A stretch of 30,022 nt of DNA from JACZSB01 sp965372015 (GTDB lineage Bacteria; Fidelibacterota; Marinisomatia; SCGC-AAA003-L08; TS1B11). Shown here piece by piece: positions 7,584 to 15,140 of the stretch. Numbering within the stretch: position 1 is the stretch's first letter; every line of letters starts with the position of its first letter. Below the pieces are notes generated by a model. It was not told the origin of the DNA and searched no databases. It saw only the letters and a list, made by a program, of their open reading frames with translations. The stretch is taken from the NCBI GenBank assembly GCA_965372015.1, contig CBDVAP010000021.1, positions 1-30,022 of the forward strand. Reading direction: 5' to 3'. Position numbers and translations under genes: made by a program.

Positions 7584-8540
7584 ATGAAGAAGGTTTATGC
7601 GAATATAATCGCGATTCTGATAATCTCCCTGTTATTGGACGGCTGCTCCATTTTCCGACGCAAGGGAAAGAAGGAAGAAGCCGAAACGGGCGATGCCGTC
7701 GAGCAGGTAGCCGAGGGGGATGAGGTTGTTGCCGAAGGCCAAGCGATTAGCGACGCTAAAGACGCCGCGCCACCCCCAGTCCCAGCCGCCCGCGGTGGTG
7801 AAGGGTACGTACTGAACGAGCTCAATTTCGAGATCAAGAAGTTAGGCGCCGAAGTGAAACATCAGGCCGCCGAGTTGCGGGATCTGCAGGCCAAGAGTAC
7901 CATGTGGGCCAACCCGTTGACCATTTACAACAAGGAGATCATTTTAGAGAACGGCAGTACCGTTTTCGGGAAAATCGTCTACCAGGATGAGAAGATCCTG
8001 AAGGTGGAGACTCTGATCGGGTACCTGATAATTGCGCGGTCGACCGTAGTGCGCATAGTAGAGAACATTCCGGAGGAATCGTTTTCCGGTCCCACGGCCT
8101 TAGAGTCCACCGGCGGGCTGGGGACAACAGCGCCCCAACCGGCCAACCGGCTGGTGGAGCCGACCGTTTCCGCCGGGCGGCTGACAGCCTCCACCTCTGC
8201 CGGGGCTAAATCCTCCTTCGCGCCCAACGTGGTGCTGGTGGGCACCATCACCGAGAGCAAGGACCGCACCGGTAACCTGAAGCTGACCGGCCAGGTGAAA
8301 AACATCGGTGGCCGCCGGGCCGACTTCGTCAAGCTGAACTTTGTGTTCCGCCAGGACTGGAGCGGTAATACCAAGACCCTGACTTCCTTCGTCAAGGGTT
8401 CATTCCACACTTTCGAATCGGGGATTACATCCGACTCATCTCTACTTCCGGGGGCCACCGGCAAAGTGGAGCAGTACGTTCCCAAATCTTTCGGCACGTT
8501 CATAGGCTACTCCTACACCATCGATTGGGAAGACTATTAA
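7584..8540 (+). CDS. Envelope lipoprotein with coiled coil and C-terminal FxLYD-like domain (first gene of motor cluster)
   Basis: 318 residues. The start was placed at ATG 7584 (MKKVYANII) because it gives a clean lipoprotein signal: Lys-Lys, a hydrophobic core, then a lipobox LDGC with Cys21. A TTG at 7491 would add 31 residues and destroy the signal. After a charged, low-complexity stretch (25-75) comes a short coiled coil (about 80-105). Next is a beta segment, NGSTVFGKIVYQDEKILKVET, recalling proteins that sense or bind in the envelope. From about 213 to the end is a beta-sandwich-like domain with GQVKNIGGRRADFVKLNFVF, similar to FxLYD domains. It is the leading gene of a same-strand run reaching the FliG gene at 14841, which suggests an accessory envelope part of that machine (inference). 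Confidence 0.75.
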   Translation: MKKVYANIIAILIISLLLDGCSIFRRKGKKEEAETGDAVEQVAEGDEVVAEGQAISDAKDAAPPPVPAARGGEGYVLNELNFEIKKLGAEVKHQAAELRDLQAKSTMWANPLTIYNKEIILENGSTVFGKIVYQDEKILKVETLIGYLIIARSTVVRIVENIPEESFSGPTALESTGGLGTTAPQPANRLVEPTVSAGRLTASTSAGAKSSFAPNVVLVGTITESKDRTGNLKLTGQVKNIGGRRADFVKLNFVFRQDWSGNTKTLTSFVKGSFHTFESGITSDSSLLPGATGKVEQYVPKSFGTFIGYSYTIDWEDY

Positions 8541-8568
8541 ATACTCTTCCACCAGGGCCGGTAATAGC

Positions 8569-9363
8569 ATGACCATCCAGCTGATCCCACCAGGCCTGTT
8601 GGCAAGTGTGTTGTTGGCGGGACTGGTTACGTTATCAGCGGCACAGGAGCAGGAAGACGTTTATCTAATGGACCTGGGTATCGTCATCGAGCCTGATAAC
8701 GGCGGCAGCGATTCGTCAGGCAGCGAGTTGCTTTCCATCAAAAAAGCGCCCGCCGGAGCGGCTTACGTGGAATCGACGCGCGAGCTGCGCACCGTTCTGG
8801 ACGAGCTGCGCAGCAAGATCGAGGTATTGGAATATTCACTCGATGAGGATGTAGAAGCGGTCCGGCTGGAGAACCTGCGGCTGCGGAATTTGATCAGGAA
8901 GATCCAAACCGGGCGGCTGGAATCCGAAGCTTTGTCGGCCCATGCAGGTCTATCCACGCCGGAACCGGTCGACCCGGCGGTAGAGACAGCAGTGGGTCCC
9001 GACCCCGATTATCGCGATATCCTGGTGGCTTACCGTGCCGGCCAATACGCCCAGGTGGGTCGTCTTGGACGCCGGCTAGACCGTAGCCATCTCGATCCTG
9101 CCCGGCGGGCTCAGGTGGCCTATTGGTGCGCCGACGCCGATTTCCGCACAGGAGCCTACGACGAAGCCCTGCTGGTGCTGGAGGAGGTGGCTGCCGATGG
9201 GTCTCAAGTGCCGGAGGACGTTGTTGTTCTACGGGGACTGATTTATATGAAGCAGGGGCGTCCTCGAGAGGCGTTGGCCCAATTCCAGAAAATTATCGAT
9301 AGTTATCCTAACAGTGATTACTTTCGGCTGGCGGAAATGACCATTAAAGAATTGCATGATTAG
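8569..9363 (+). CDS. Secreted periplasmic coiled-coil/TPR protein (CpoB/YbgF-like layout)
   Basis: 264 residues with an N-terminal signal peptide (hydrophobic 10-24, cleavage probably near SAA-QEQ). A coiled coil follows (about 68-113: STRELRTVLDELRSKIEVLEYSL, then LENLRLRNLIRKIQ). The C-terminal half (about 145-262) is TPR-like, ending with a repeat, GLIYMKQGRPREALAQFQKI. A coiled coil followed by TPRs in the periplasm is the layout of CpoB/YbgF, which works with Tol-Pal, but I cannot claim orthology. The neighbours on both sides are envelope proteins and MotAB follows two genes later. The gap to the next gene is only 12 bases. Confidence 0.75.
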   Translation: MTIQLIPPGLLASVLLAGLVTLSAAQEQEDVYLMDLGIVIEPDNGGSDSSGSELLSIKKAPAGAAYVESTRELRTVLDELRSKIEVLEYSLDEDVEAVRLENLRLRNLIRKIQTGRLESEALSAHAGLSTPEPVDPAVETAVGPDPDYRDILVAYRAGQYAQVGRLGRRLDRSHLDPARRAQVAYWCADADFRTGAYDEALLVLEEVAADGSQVPEDVVVLRGLIYMKQGRPREALAQFQKIIDSYPNSDYFRLAEMTIKELHD

Positions 9364-9375
9364 GATATAAGCACT

Positions 9376-10785
9376 ATGCCCTTTGTTTCCAATACCTCGA
9401 AGCTGCTGATCCTGGCGTTGATGTTGTCCGGTGGTTCATTGCCGGGCGTGACCCGGCTGGCCTTCAGCCGTCCGGGCGGGATGATGCGAGTACCGATGAG
9501 CTCGGTATCGCGGTCCCCTTTCCTGTTTTCCGCCGGGTTTGCCTCCGAAATGGTCTCTATCGCGCCTTATAACAGCGCCACCGGCGTATATTTCGATTCA
9601 GAGTTTTCCCGTAATTTCCGTCTGGGGCTTTCATCCGTTTCCACGGCTGACACCTCCAGGAACCTGGAAAATTTTCCTTCCAATCCACCCCTGGAAGTCG
9701 GGTTGCACCTGCAACAGCGGTTGTGGACCTACGGAAACATCAGCTTTGCCCTGGGGGTACACGATATTGTCTTGACCAGGGACGATAGCAAATTCACCAT
9801 TAAACCGGACCTGATTTCCTACCTGGGAGTGATTTCCAGTGAACAGCAGGTTGGCACTTTCAATCTCAACACCTACATGGGCTTCGGCACCGGCACGCTG
9901 GCTGGCACGCAAACGGCCGGAACGGACACCACCGGCGCATACTCTCTGGGTACATCGGGGACTGATACCACCAGCGGTATGCAATTGGGTGTTTTTGCCG
10001 GTTTCCTTTTAAAGACCCCCGTATTCGCTGACAAGGGCGGTCTGGATATTCTGGCCGAGTTCGACGGCAACGGGATCAATCTGGGAGTGCGGATACCTAT
10101 TACCTCCGACTATCGGTTGCAAGTAGGCTTGGTACACGTAGAGAACCTGCCCGACTTCGGTAAGCAATCCGAGAATTTGCCGCTCCTACCGGACGCCCCA
10201 TCGGTGGTGATCGGGCTGAACCTTAATGTCCCCCGCCTGGCACCAGCACCGGTGGGGCGAGAGATCAGAGAGTTGGGGCCGCGCATAGGTGCAATCGGTG
10301 AAGGTGACGTGCTGTTACCATCCCAATTGGATTCCACGCTGCAGTCGGTGGATTACTTGCTGGCCAGCCTGCGCGATTCGCTGCGCATTACCCAGTTCGA
10401 AATCGACAACCTGCACGCGCAGCTGGCTATGCGCGATCAGCGCAGTGTGGTGATAGAGGACTCTATGCGCAGCATGCAACTGCGCATAGTGATGATCAAA
10501 TCAAACCTGAACTACACCATGCGCCATCTCTCGGCTTCCTTGAATCACTTTTACAGTGATAACTACCGAGAGGCGTTGCAGGAAGTAGAAATGGCTATTC
10601 AGCTTAATCCCGATCTTGCAATTGCTTATGCAAGGCGGGGATCAATATATTATAAATTAGGTGATACCCAGCGCGCCACAATAAATTGGAACCTGGCGCT
10701 AAAGCTTGATCCGGAGTATGATGATGTACGAAATATACTACGGGCCTTGAAGGAGAATCGATCGAAAACCATTTCCATAAACTGA
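9376..10785 (+). CDS. Outer-membrane beta-barrel protein fused to coiled coil and TPR domain
   Basis: 469 residues in three parts. A signal peptide (hydrophobic 8-24) precedes a region (about 50-285) of alternating, Gly/aromatic-rich strands typical of outer-membrane barrels, such as LDILAEFDGNGINLGVRIPI and LQVGLVHVENLPDFG. This recalls YjbH/conserved-barrel proteins that report on the outer membrane. A heptad-rich stretch (about 315-385: LDSTLQSVDYLLASLRDSL onward) predicts a coiled coil. The end (about 390-460) is a TPR domain with NYREALQEVEMAIQLNPDLA and AYARRGSIYYKLGDTQRAT. The soluble part probably sits in the periplasm. With motA starting 15 bases downstream, this protein is a good candidate for the outer-membrane anchor or load of the motor (inference). 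Confidence 0.75.
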   Translation: MPFVSNTSKLLILALMLSGGSLPGVTRLAFSRPGGMMRVPMSSVSRSPFLFSAGFASEMVSIAPYNSATGVYFDSEFSRNFRLGLSSVSTADTSRNLENFPSNPPLEVGLHLQQRLWTYGNISFALGVHDIVLTRDDSKFTIKPDLISYLGVISSEQQVGTFNLNTYMGFGTGTLAGTQTAGTDTTGAYSLGTSGTDTTSGMQLGVFAGFLLKTPVFADKGGLDILAEFDGNGINLGVRIPITSDYRLQVGLVHVENLPDFGKQSENLPLLPDAPSVVIGLNLNVPRLAPAPVGREIRELGPRIGAIGEGDVLLPSQLDSTLQSVDYLLASLRDSLRITQFEIDNLHAQLAMRDQRSVVIEDSMRSMQLRIVMIKSNLNYTMRHLSASLNHFYSDNYREALQEVEMAIQLNPDLAIAYARRGSIYYKLGDTQRATINWNLALKLDPEYDDVRNILRALKENRSKTISIN

Positions 10786-10800
10786 TAGTGAAGTAATTTC

Positions 10801-11592
10801 ATGGATTTTGCTACCATATTCGGCGTATTAATCGGTATCGGCCTGATCGGCGGTGCAATCATGTTGCAGGCCATAAAAACCGTCACCAACCCCCTCATTT
10901 TTGTCGATCTGATTTCCATCATGATCGTGCTGGGAGGCACCCTGGCGGCCACCGCCATTTCCTTTCCCCTTAAGGAGGTGCTCCGCTTAATGACTATCCT
11001 GCGGGCAGTGTTCAAGGGAGGCGGCACAAACCTCAGTTCCCTAGTGGATGAGATCGTGGACATCGCTTCAGTGGCCCGCAAGGGTCCCAAGGAGTTGGAA
11101 AATGCCATTGGAAGAGCTAAAAACTATTTTTTCCGAGACGGTGTTCAGATGGTGGTGGACGGATACGCCGTGGAGGAAATCCGATCGATCTTGCTGACCC
11201 GGGTCGAATATCGTGAGGAACGAGAACGCGCTGAGGCGGGTCTGTTCAAGGCCATGGGCCGCTTTGCACCGGCCTTCGGCATGATCGGTACGCTGATCGG
11301 ACTGGTTTTCATGCTGAAAGGTATGGGCGCCGGCGGAGGCGAGGATATGGCTACCAAAGTGGGAGATGGCATGGCCACCGCGCTGATCACAACTTTTTAT
11401 GGTGCACTGCTGGCCAACCTTTTCTTCCTGCCCATGGCGGAGAAGCTCGCCAGCCAGATCAGCAACAAGAGCACAGAGCAGAATCTGGTGACTGAGGGGG
11501 TTTGCCTGCTGGCTATGAAAAAGCACCCCTTGATTGTGCGGGAGAAGATTAATTCGTTTATCCCGCCGCGCGAATGGAAGCGGATGGATTAG
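10801..11592 (+). CDS. motA: MotA/PomA-type stator protein
   Basis: 263 residues, close to PomA-like MotA length. Four membrane spans: about 5-23, 33-53, 157-176 and 192-213. The cytoplasmic loop between spans 2 and 3 (about 55-155) is the flagellar-type long loop. It carries ARKGPKELE (92-100), matching the Arg-Lys...Glu residues that PomA/MotA use to contact FliG. The two channel prolines are present in FAPAFGMIGTLIGLV (Pro157) and LFFLPMAEKL (Pro211). This favours a genuine rotor-driving stator over an ExbB/TolQ protein. It forms the ion-conducting unit with MotB, which starts 10 bases after its stop. Confidence 0.93.
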   Translation: MDFATIFGVLIGIGLIGGAIMLQAIKTVTNPLIFVDLISIMIVLGGTLAATAISFPLKEVLRLMTILRAVFKGGGTNLSSLVDEIVDIASVARKGPKELENAIGRAKNYFFRDGVQMVVDGYAVEEIRSILLTRVEYREERERAEAGLFKAMGRFAPAFGMIGTLIGLVFMLKGMGAGGGEDMATKVGDGMATALITTFYGALLANLFFLPMAEKLASQISNKSTEQNLVTEGVCLLAMKKHPLIVREKINSFIPPREWKRMD

Positions 11593-11602
11593 GACAAAGA
11601 CG

Positions 11603-12316
11603 ATGGCCAAGAAAAAAGGGCGCGCTGAAGAAGAAGGACTGCCGGACTGGTTTGCTACCTTTGCCGACATGATGACTCTGCTGATGACATTTTTTGTGCT
11701 GCTGTTCTCCATGTCCACCCTGGACCCGGTGAAGATTGCGGATCTGGCGGCTTCCATGGAGAAAAACCTGCAGGGTAGCAAGAAGCCCAGAGAAAAGATT
11801 AAGACACAGAGCCAGATTAAAAAGGAGGTGAATGAGGTTATTCAGAAGATGGAGATGAGCGAGATAGCGAAAGTTTCGCACAGCCCGAAGGGGACCTCAA
11901 TCACCATAGATAGCCGCTATGCCTTTGGAATGGGCAGCGCCGATTTAAACCCGGGAATTTATCCCTTTCTGGACGCCATTATCCCGATCATGTCCGCCCG
12001 GGGTAACAAGTTCCCTATAGCGGTAGAAGGCCATACAGACAGTATCCTTCCTACGGGCGCGTTGGCTATCCGTTATCCGACCAACTGGGAATTGAGCGGC
12101 GCCCGGGCCGCAGCTGTGGTCCGCTACTGTATGCTCAAGGGAGTTCCGGGAGGGAAAATGCAGGCGGTGGGGTTCGCCGACCGGAGACCCTTCGGCACTA
12201 CCTGGAGCCAAAGCCGGATCGGGGTGACTGATGAGATGGTCCGGGCGGGAAACGCCACGCCAGAATTACAAAGCCAGAACCGGCGGGTGGAGATCACGTT
12301 CCTGGCGGCGGGTTGA
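11603..12316 (+). CDS. motB: MotB stator protein with peptidoglycan-binding OmpA-like domain
   Basis: 237 residues. The start was set at ATG 11603 (MAKKKGRAEEEG) with AGGA 8 bases upstream; a longer TTG frame from 11534 would overlap motA. A basic N-terminus precedes one membrane helix, FADMMTLLMTFFVLLFSMS (20-38), whose Asp22 aligns with the ion-carrying Asp32 of E. coli MotB. A linker with a coiled stretch (about 60-90) leads to a periplasmic OmpA/MotB domain with VEGHTDS and a closing NRRVEITF. Such domains anchor the stator to peptidoglycan. The gene lies between motA and the FliF-like gene. Confidence 0.94.
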   Translation: MAKKKGRAEEEGLPDWFATFADMMTLLMTFFVLLFSMSTLDPVKIADLAASMEKNLQGSKKPREKIKTQSQIKKEVNEVIQKMEMSEIAKVSHSPKGTSITIDSRYAFGMGSADLNPGIYPFLDAIIPIMSARGNKFPIAVEGHTDSILPTGALAIRYPTNWELSGARAAAVVRYCMLKGVPGGKMQAVGFADRRPFGTTWSQSRIGVTDEMVRAGNATPELQSQNRRVEITFLAAG

Positions 12317-12335
12317 ACCATAACCGGAGACATTG

Positions 12336-13922
12336 ATGCTACGGCGCACACATTATCTTAAAGTTCTGCTCGCGGTGATAGGCACCCTAGCTATTGTTCT
12401 GGGCCAGGAAGCAAGCTTCCTGTCCCAGAAATTGCTGCTGGAGACCACCATCCAACAAAGGGTAACTACAGCCATTTCAAAGATACTGGACGAATCCCAG
12501 TTCGTGATCGATGTGACGGTGGTACTTGATTCTCCCGGCGCGGGCGCACCTGAACGGGTTTACCGCCGGGCGGACGGCACACTCATGCGGGGCGCCGACC
12601 AGCCGGGCGGGGCTTCCGGCGCAGCCGGGACTACCCGACAAGCGCCGGATACACCGATCAATCCCTTCCCCATACCCGGATTTCCTGCCGTGGGCGCCGG
12701 GACCGGTGGTGAGGATGTCCGGGCACTGGCAGATGATGATGCAGCCAGCGGCGGAGAGGTAGGATTGGAGTGGGGCGAGGCCGGGGACGGGGCAATCGCC
12801 TCCACCCAGGAAGGGGCTACCGGAATACCCTGGATCAAATCGTTGGCCCTGAGCATTATCTTGGAGGACGGCGTCACACCCCAAATAATTGAGAATGTCC
12901 GCGAGGTAGCCCTGATCGCTTCGCGCTTCGACCAGGGCAGGGGCGATATCCTTTCCATTACCACCGCAGCGTTCAAGGATAGCCGCCGGTTCACCGCCGG
13001 GGCGGCCGCCGGACAAGATTACGACTCTTCCCAGACCGAGGAGTTACGCGATGAACTGCGGGAGGCTGAGGACCGCAACAAAGCCCTGTTGAAGGAAATT
13101 CGTGACCGAGAGTTGGAGTACCTGCAGCGTTCCGAGGATGAGCGCAAGCAGGCCTTAGCCGACCTGGCCCAGGTACAGAACGAGCGCTCGAAGGACCTAA
13201 TCTACTTGCAGCAGCAGCGGGAGGAGCAGAACGCCCGTCTACAGGACGCGTTGCTCAATGAGATATCAGAATTACGCCAGCAGGCCATGACCGGCGGCCT
13301 ATCCGCACAGGAACAGGGCATCAAGACCATCCAAGCCACGTCGTTGGAGGATTCTTTAGAGGTGATGCGGGCCCATTTCGAGCGGGAAAAAGCGCGGCTG
13401 CAGGAGCAGATCGAATCAGCGATGCAGGGTACCGCGCGGTCCCAGGGTTTAAGCGGTGGCGGACCGGGGCTAGCAATATTGGTGGTAGTGATTTTCCTGG
13501 CAGCAGCGATAATCGGCGCCGTGATTTACTTTACCTCACGGGGCCGGGCACAAATGTCCGCTATGGGTTATCAAGGTATGCCTCCCGCCTATCCGCGGCG
13601 TCGTCCGGGGCGGGGCAAGGCGGCCCACAAGCCGCGCAAGAAACCGGCCCGTAATGCCGACGAGGCTGCAACCGGGGGCGAGGCTGAGCCTGCGGAAGCA
13701 GCTCTCAGGCCCAGCCATGTGGACGATGACCCCGAAGTGCTCAGCTCGGAGCTCAAGTCGATCCGGCAGTCGGTGGTGTCGATGAGTGTAGGCCGCCAGG
13801 AGACCGCCTCCAGCATCCTGGGCGACTGGCTGCAGGCAGAGGGAGGCTCGCAGGGTGGCAGCACGTTCGGTGAGGAAGAGGAAACTGGCGAATCTGAGTC
13901 AACCGGCGAGGAGGGCTTATAA
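12336..13922 (+). CDS. FliF-like ring protein: RBM3-type domain, periplasmic coiled coil and FliG-binding tail
   Basis: 528 residues; ATG 12336 has GGAG 6 bases upstream. An N-terminal membrane helix (about 8-24) is followed by LLLETTIQQRVTTAISKIL (34-52) and VIDVTVVLD, the first half of the FliF RBM3 domain. A Gly/Ala/Pro-rich insertion (67-165) separates it from the second half, WIKSLALSIILEDGVTPQ (166-183) and FDQGRGDILSITTAAF, the FliF 'lTpeq...RGD.v.v...pF' pattern. FliF RBM1 and RBM2 are absent. Instead a long charged coiled coil (231-365) leads to a second membrane helix (378-399). The cytoplasmic tail is basic, then acidic, and includes QETASSILGDWLQAEG (488-503). This matches the C-terminal FliF helix ('A..ir.WL') that binds FliG. 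It precedes the FliG gene by one base. Confidence 0.8.
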   Translation: MLRRTHYLKVLLAVIGTLAIVLGQEASFLSQKLLLETTIQQRVTTAISKILDESQFVIDVTVVLDSPGAGAPERVYRRADGTLMRGADQPGGASGAAGTTRQAPDTPINPFPIPGFPAVGAGTGGEDVRALADDDAASGGEVGLEWGEAGDGAIASTQEGATGIPWIKSLALSIILEDGVTPQIIENVREVALIASRFDQGRGDILSITTAAFKDSRRFTAGAAAGQDYDSSQTEELRDELREAEDRNKALLKEIRDRELEYLQRSEDERKQALADLAQVQNERSKDLIYLQQQREEQNARLQDALLNEISELRQQAMTGGLSAQEQGIKTIQATSLEDSLEVMRAHFEREKARLQEQIESAMQGTARSQGLSGGGPGLAILVVVIFLAAAIIGAVIYFTSRGRAQMSAMGYQGMPPAYPRRRPGRGKAAHKPRKKPARNADEAATGGEAEPAEAALRPSHVDDDPEVLSSELKSIRQSVVSMSVGRQETASSILGDWLQAEGGSQGGSTFGEEEETGESESTGEEGL

Positions 13923-13923
13923 T

Positions 13924-14841
13924 ATGAAAGTCGCTGATCTGACCGGCTTGGACAAAGCGGCGATTCTATTCCAGGTGCTCGGAGATGGCTTGGCGGTAAC
14001 AATTTTTAAGGGGCTCAGCGACACCGATATGCGTAGGATCCGGGTACGTGCCCGGGAGCTGGATGCTGTGCCCTTCAAGGTGAAAAAAACTGTGCTGGAA
14101 GAATTCTATTTTAGTTTCCTAGCCCAGAAATACAAGGAAACCGAAAGCGGCGGCCGCAAACCGTTCGCATTCCTGGAGAAGCTTTCCGACGAGCAGGTGG
14201 CCTACCTGATCCTGGCCGAGCCGCCCCGTATCGCCGGCATTGTCCTGGCTCAACTCAAACCGGAACGCCAGATGCGGATCTATGAGCGCCTTGATCCCGA
14301 ACAGCGGGTGGAGGCCCTGGTGGAGCTGGGTGACGCCGAGACCATGAATCTGGAATCGGTGGTCAGCGTGGCTGGGGACTTGCAAGAGAAAGCCCGTTAT
14401 CTGCCCAAGGCCTCGGAATTCGAACGGGGCGGAGGGGAGAAACTGGCCAGTATGCTGAGCCGTATGGGCCTGGAACAGGCCGACCTGTTTCTAGAAAAAC
14501 TGAGCCAGGAGAATCCCGATCTGCTGGCGGAGGTCAAGAAGTACTATCTCACGTTTGATGATATCTTCAAGGTAGACGAAGGTACCCTGCGCGATATCCT
14601 CAACTCCGTGGAGCTGGATGACATCCCCTTGGCCATGAAGGGCATGGATGAGTCGCTGGTGGAGCAGGCCATCAATGTGCTGCCCAAAAAGAAGCAGGCC
14701 ATGTACGAGCCGGTGGAGGGGGCGGTATCGAAGCGGGAGGTAAATGAAGCCCGGCGCAAGATCATGGAGCAGGTGCGTAAAATGCAGGATGACGGCCAGA
14801 TCAATCTAGCCGATATGCTCAGTGGGGAGACGGTAGAGTAG
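13924..14841 (+). CDS. FliG-like motor switch/rotor protein
   Basis: 305 residues, slightly shorter than usual FliG (~330). ATG 13924 has GAGGAGGG 9 bases upstream, one base after the FliF-like stop. The N domain starts LTGLDKAAILFQVLG (6-20), the FliF-binding FliG_N motif. The middle armadillo domain (about 80-165) has AEPPRIAGIVLAQL (98-111), where canonical FliG has an EHPQ motif. The C domain (169-297) has GGGEKLASMLSRM, the torque-helix region DEGTLRDIL, and AMKGMDESL. By hand alignment to E. coli, Lys264 is kept (Lys239) and Arg281 is Lys256. The Asp288-Asp289 pair falls in a shortened EPVE stretch, and Arg297 is not conserved at the same column. A hairpin terminator follows at 14881. 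Confidence 0.88.
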   Translation: MKVADLTGLDKAAILFQVLGDGLAVTIFKGLSDTDMRRIRVRARELDAVPFKVKKTVLEEFYFSFLAQKYKETESGGRKPFAFLEKLSDEQVAYLILAEPPRIAGIVLAQLKPERQMRIYERLDPEQRVEALVELGDAETMNLESVVSVAGDLQEKARYLPKASEFERGGGEKLASMLSRMGLEQADLFLEKLSQENPDLLAEVKKYYLTFDDIFKVDEGTLRDILNSVELDDIPLAMKGMDESLVEQAINVLPKKKQAMYEPVEGAVSKREVNEARRKIMEQVRKMQDDGQINLADMLSGETVE

Positions 14842-14880
14842 CCCCTGCCAGCCACCAAATCGGGGTATGAACGCCTGCCC

Positions 14881-14906
14881 GGGCCGGTTATTTGCCGGCC
14901 CTTTTT
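14881..14906 (+). terminator. Rho-independent terminator of the motor cluster
   Basis: GGGCCGG (14881-14887) pairs perfectly with CCGGCCC (14895-14901) across a 7-base loop and is followed by TTTTTA. It lies 40 bases after the fliG-like stop and marks the end of the 7584-14841 transcription unit. Confidence 0.88.
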
Positions 14907-14955
14907 ATTGGCCATATAAGTAGGAGCACATTGCTGGCACGTTACTGTCTCCAAT

Positions 14956-14990
14956 GGGGAGCACCGGCGGGAGCATTGTGCCGTGCTCCC
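14956..14990. repeat. GTGCTCCC-type hairpin repeat, copy 1
   Basis: GGGAGCAC (14957-14964) and GTGCTCCC (14983-14990) form a perfect 8-base inverted repeat with an 18-base loop. A further AGGAGCAC lies at 14922-14929. The same octamer recurs at 16365-16422 and 26081-26117. The rest of the 14907-15140 gap shows no gene. Confidence 0.65.
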
Positions 14991-15140
14991 GGAGAAGTAA
15001 TCGCAATTACGCGTTGCTCAGCACAAACTGAGTTGTCTTTACCAAGGTGAAGCGGTGAACTGCGCCGGCCGGCCATTTTTTGTGCCCGCGGGACCTGTAG
15101 TTTGATTATATTACTTATGTTGGCCTGGGAGATCAGGATT

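Noticed and set aside
10801..12316. ExbB/ExbD or TolQ/TolR pair as an alternative for motA/motB
   Set aside because: The long cytoplasmic loop with FliG-contact residues, the four spans and the MotB peptidoglycan-binding domain fit MotAB, and FliF/FliG-like genes follow.
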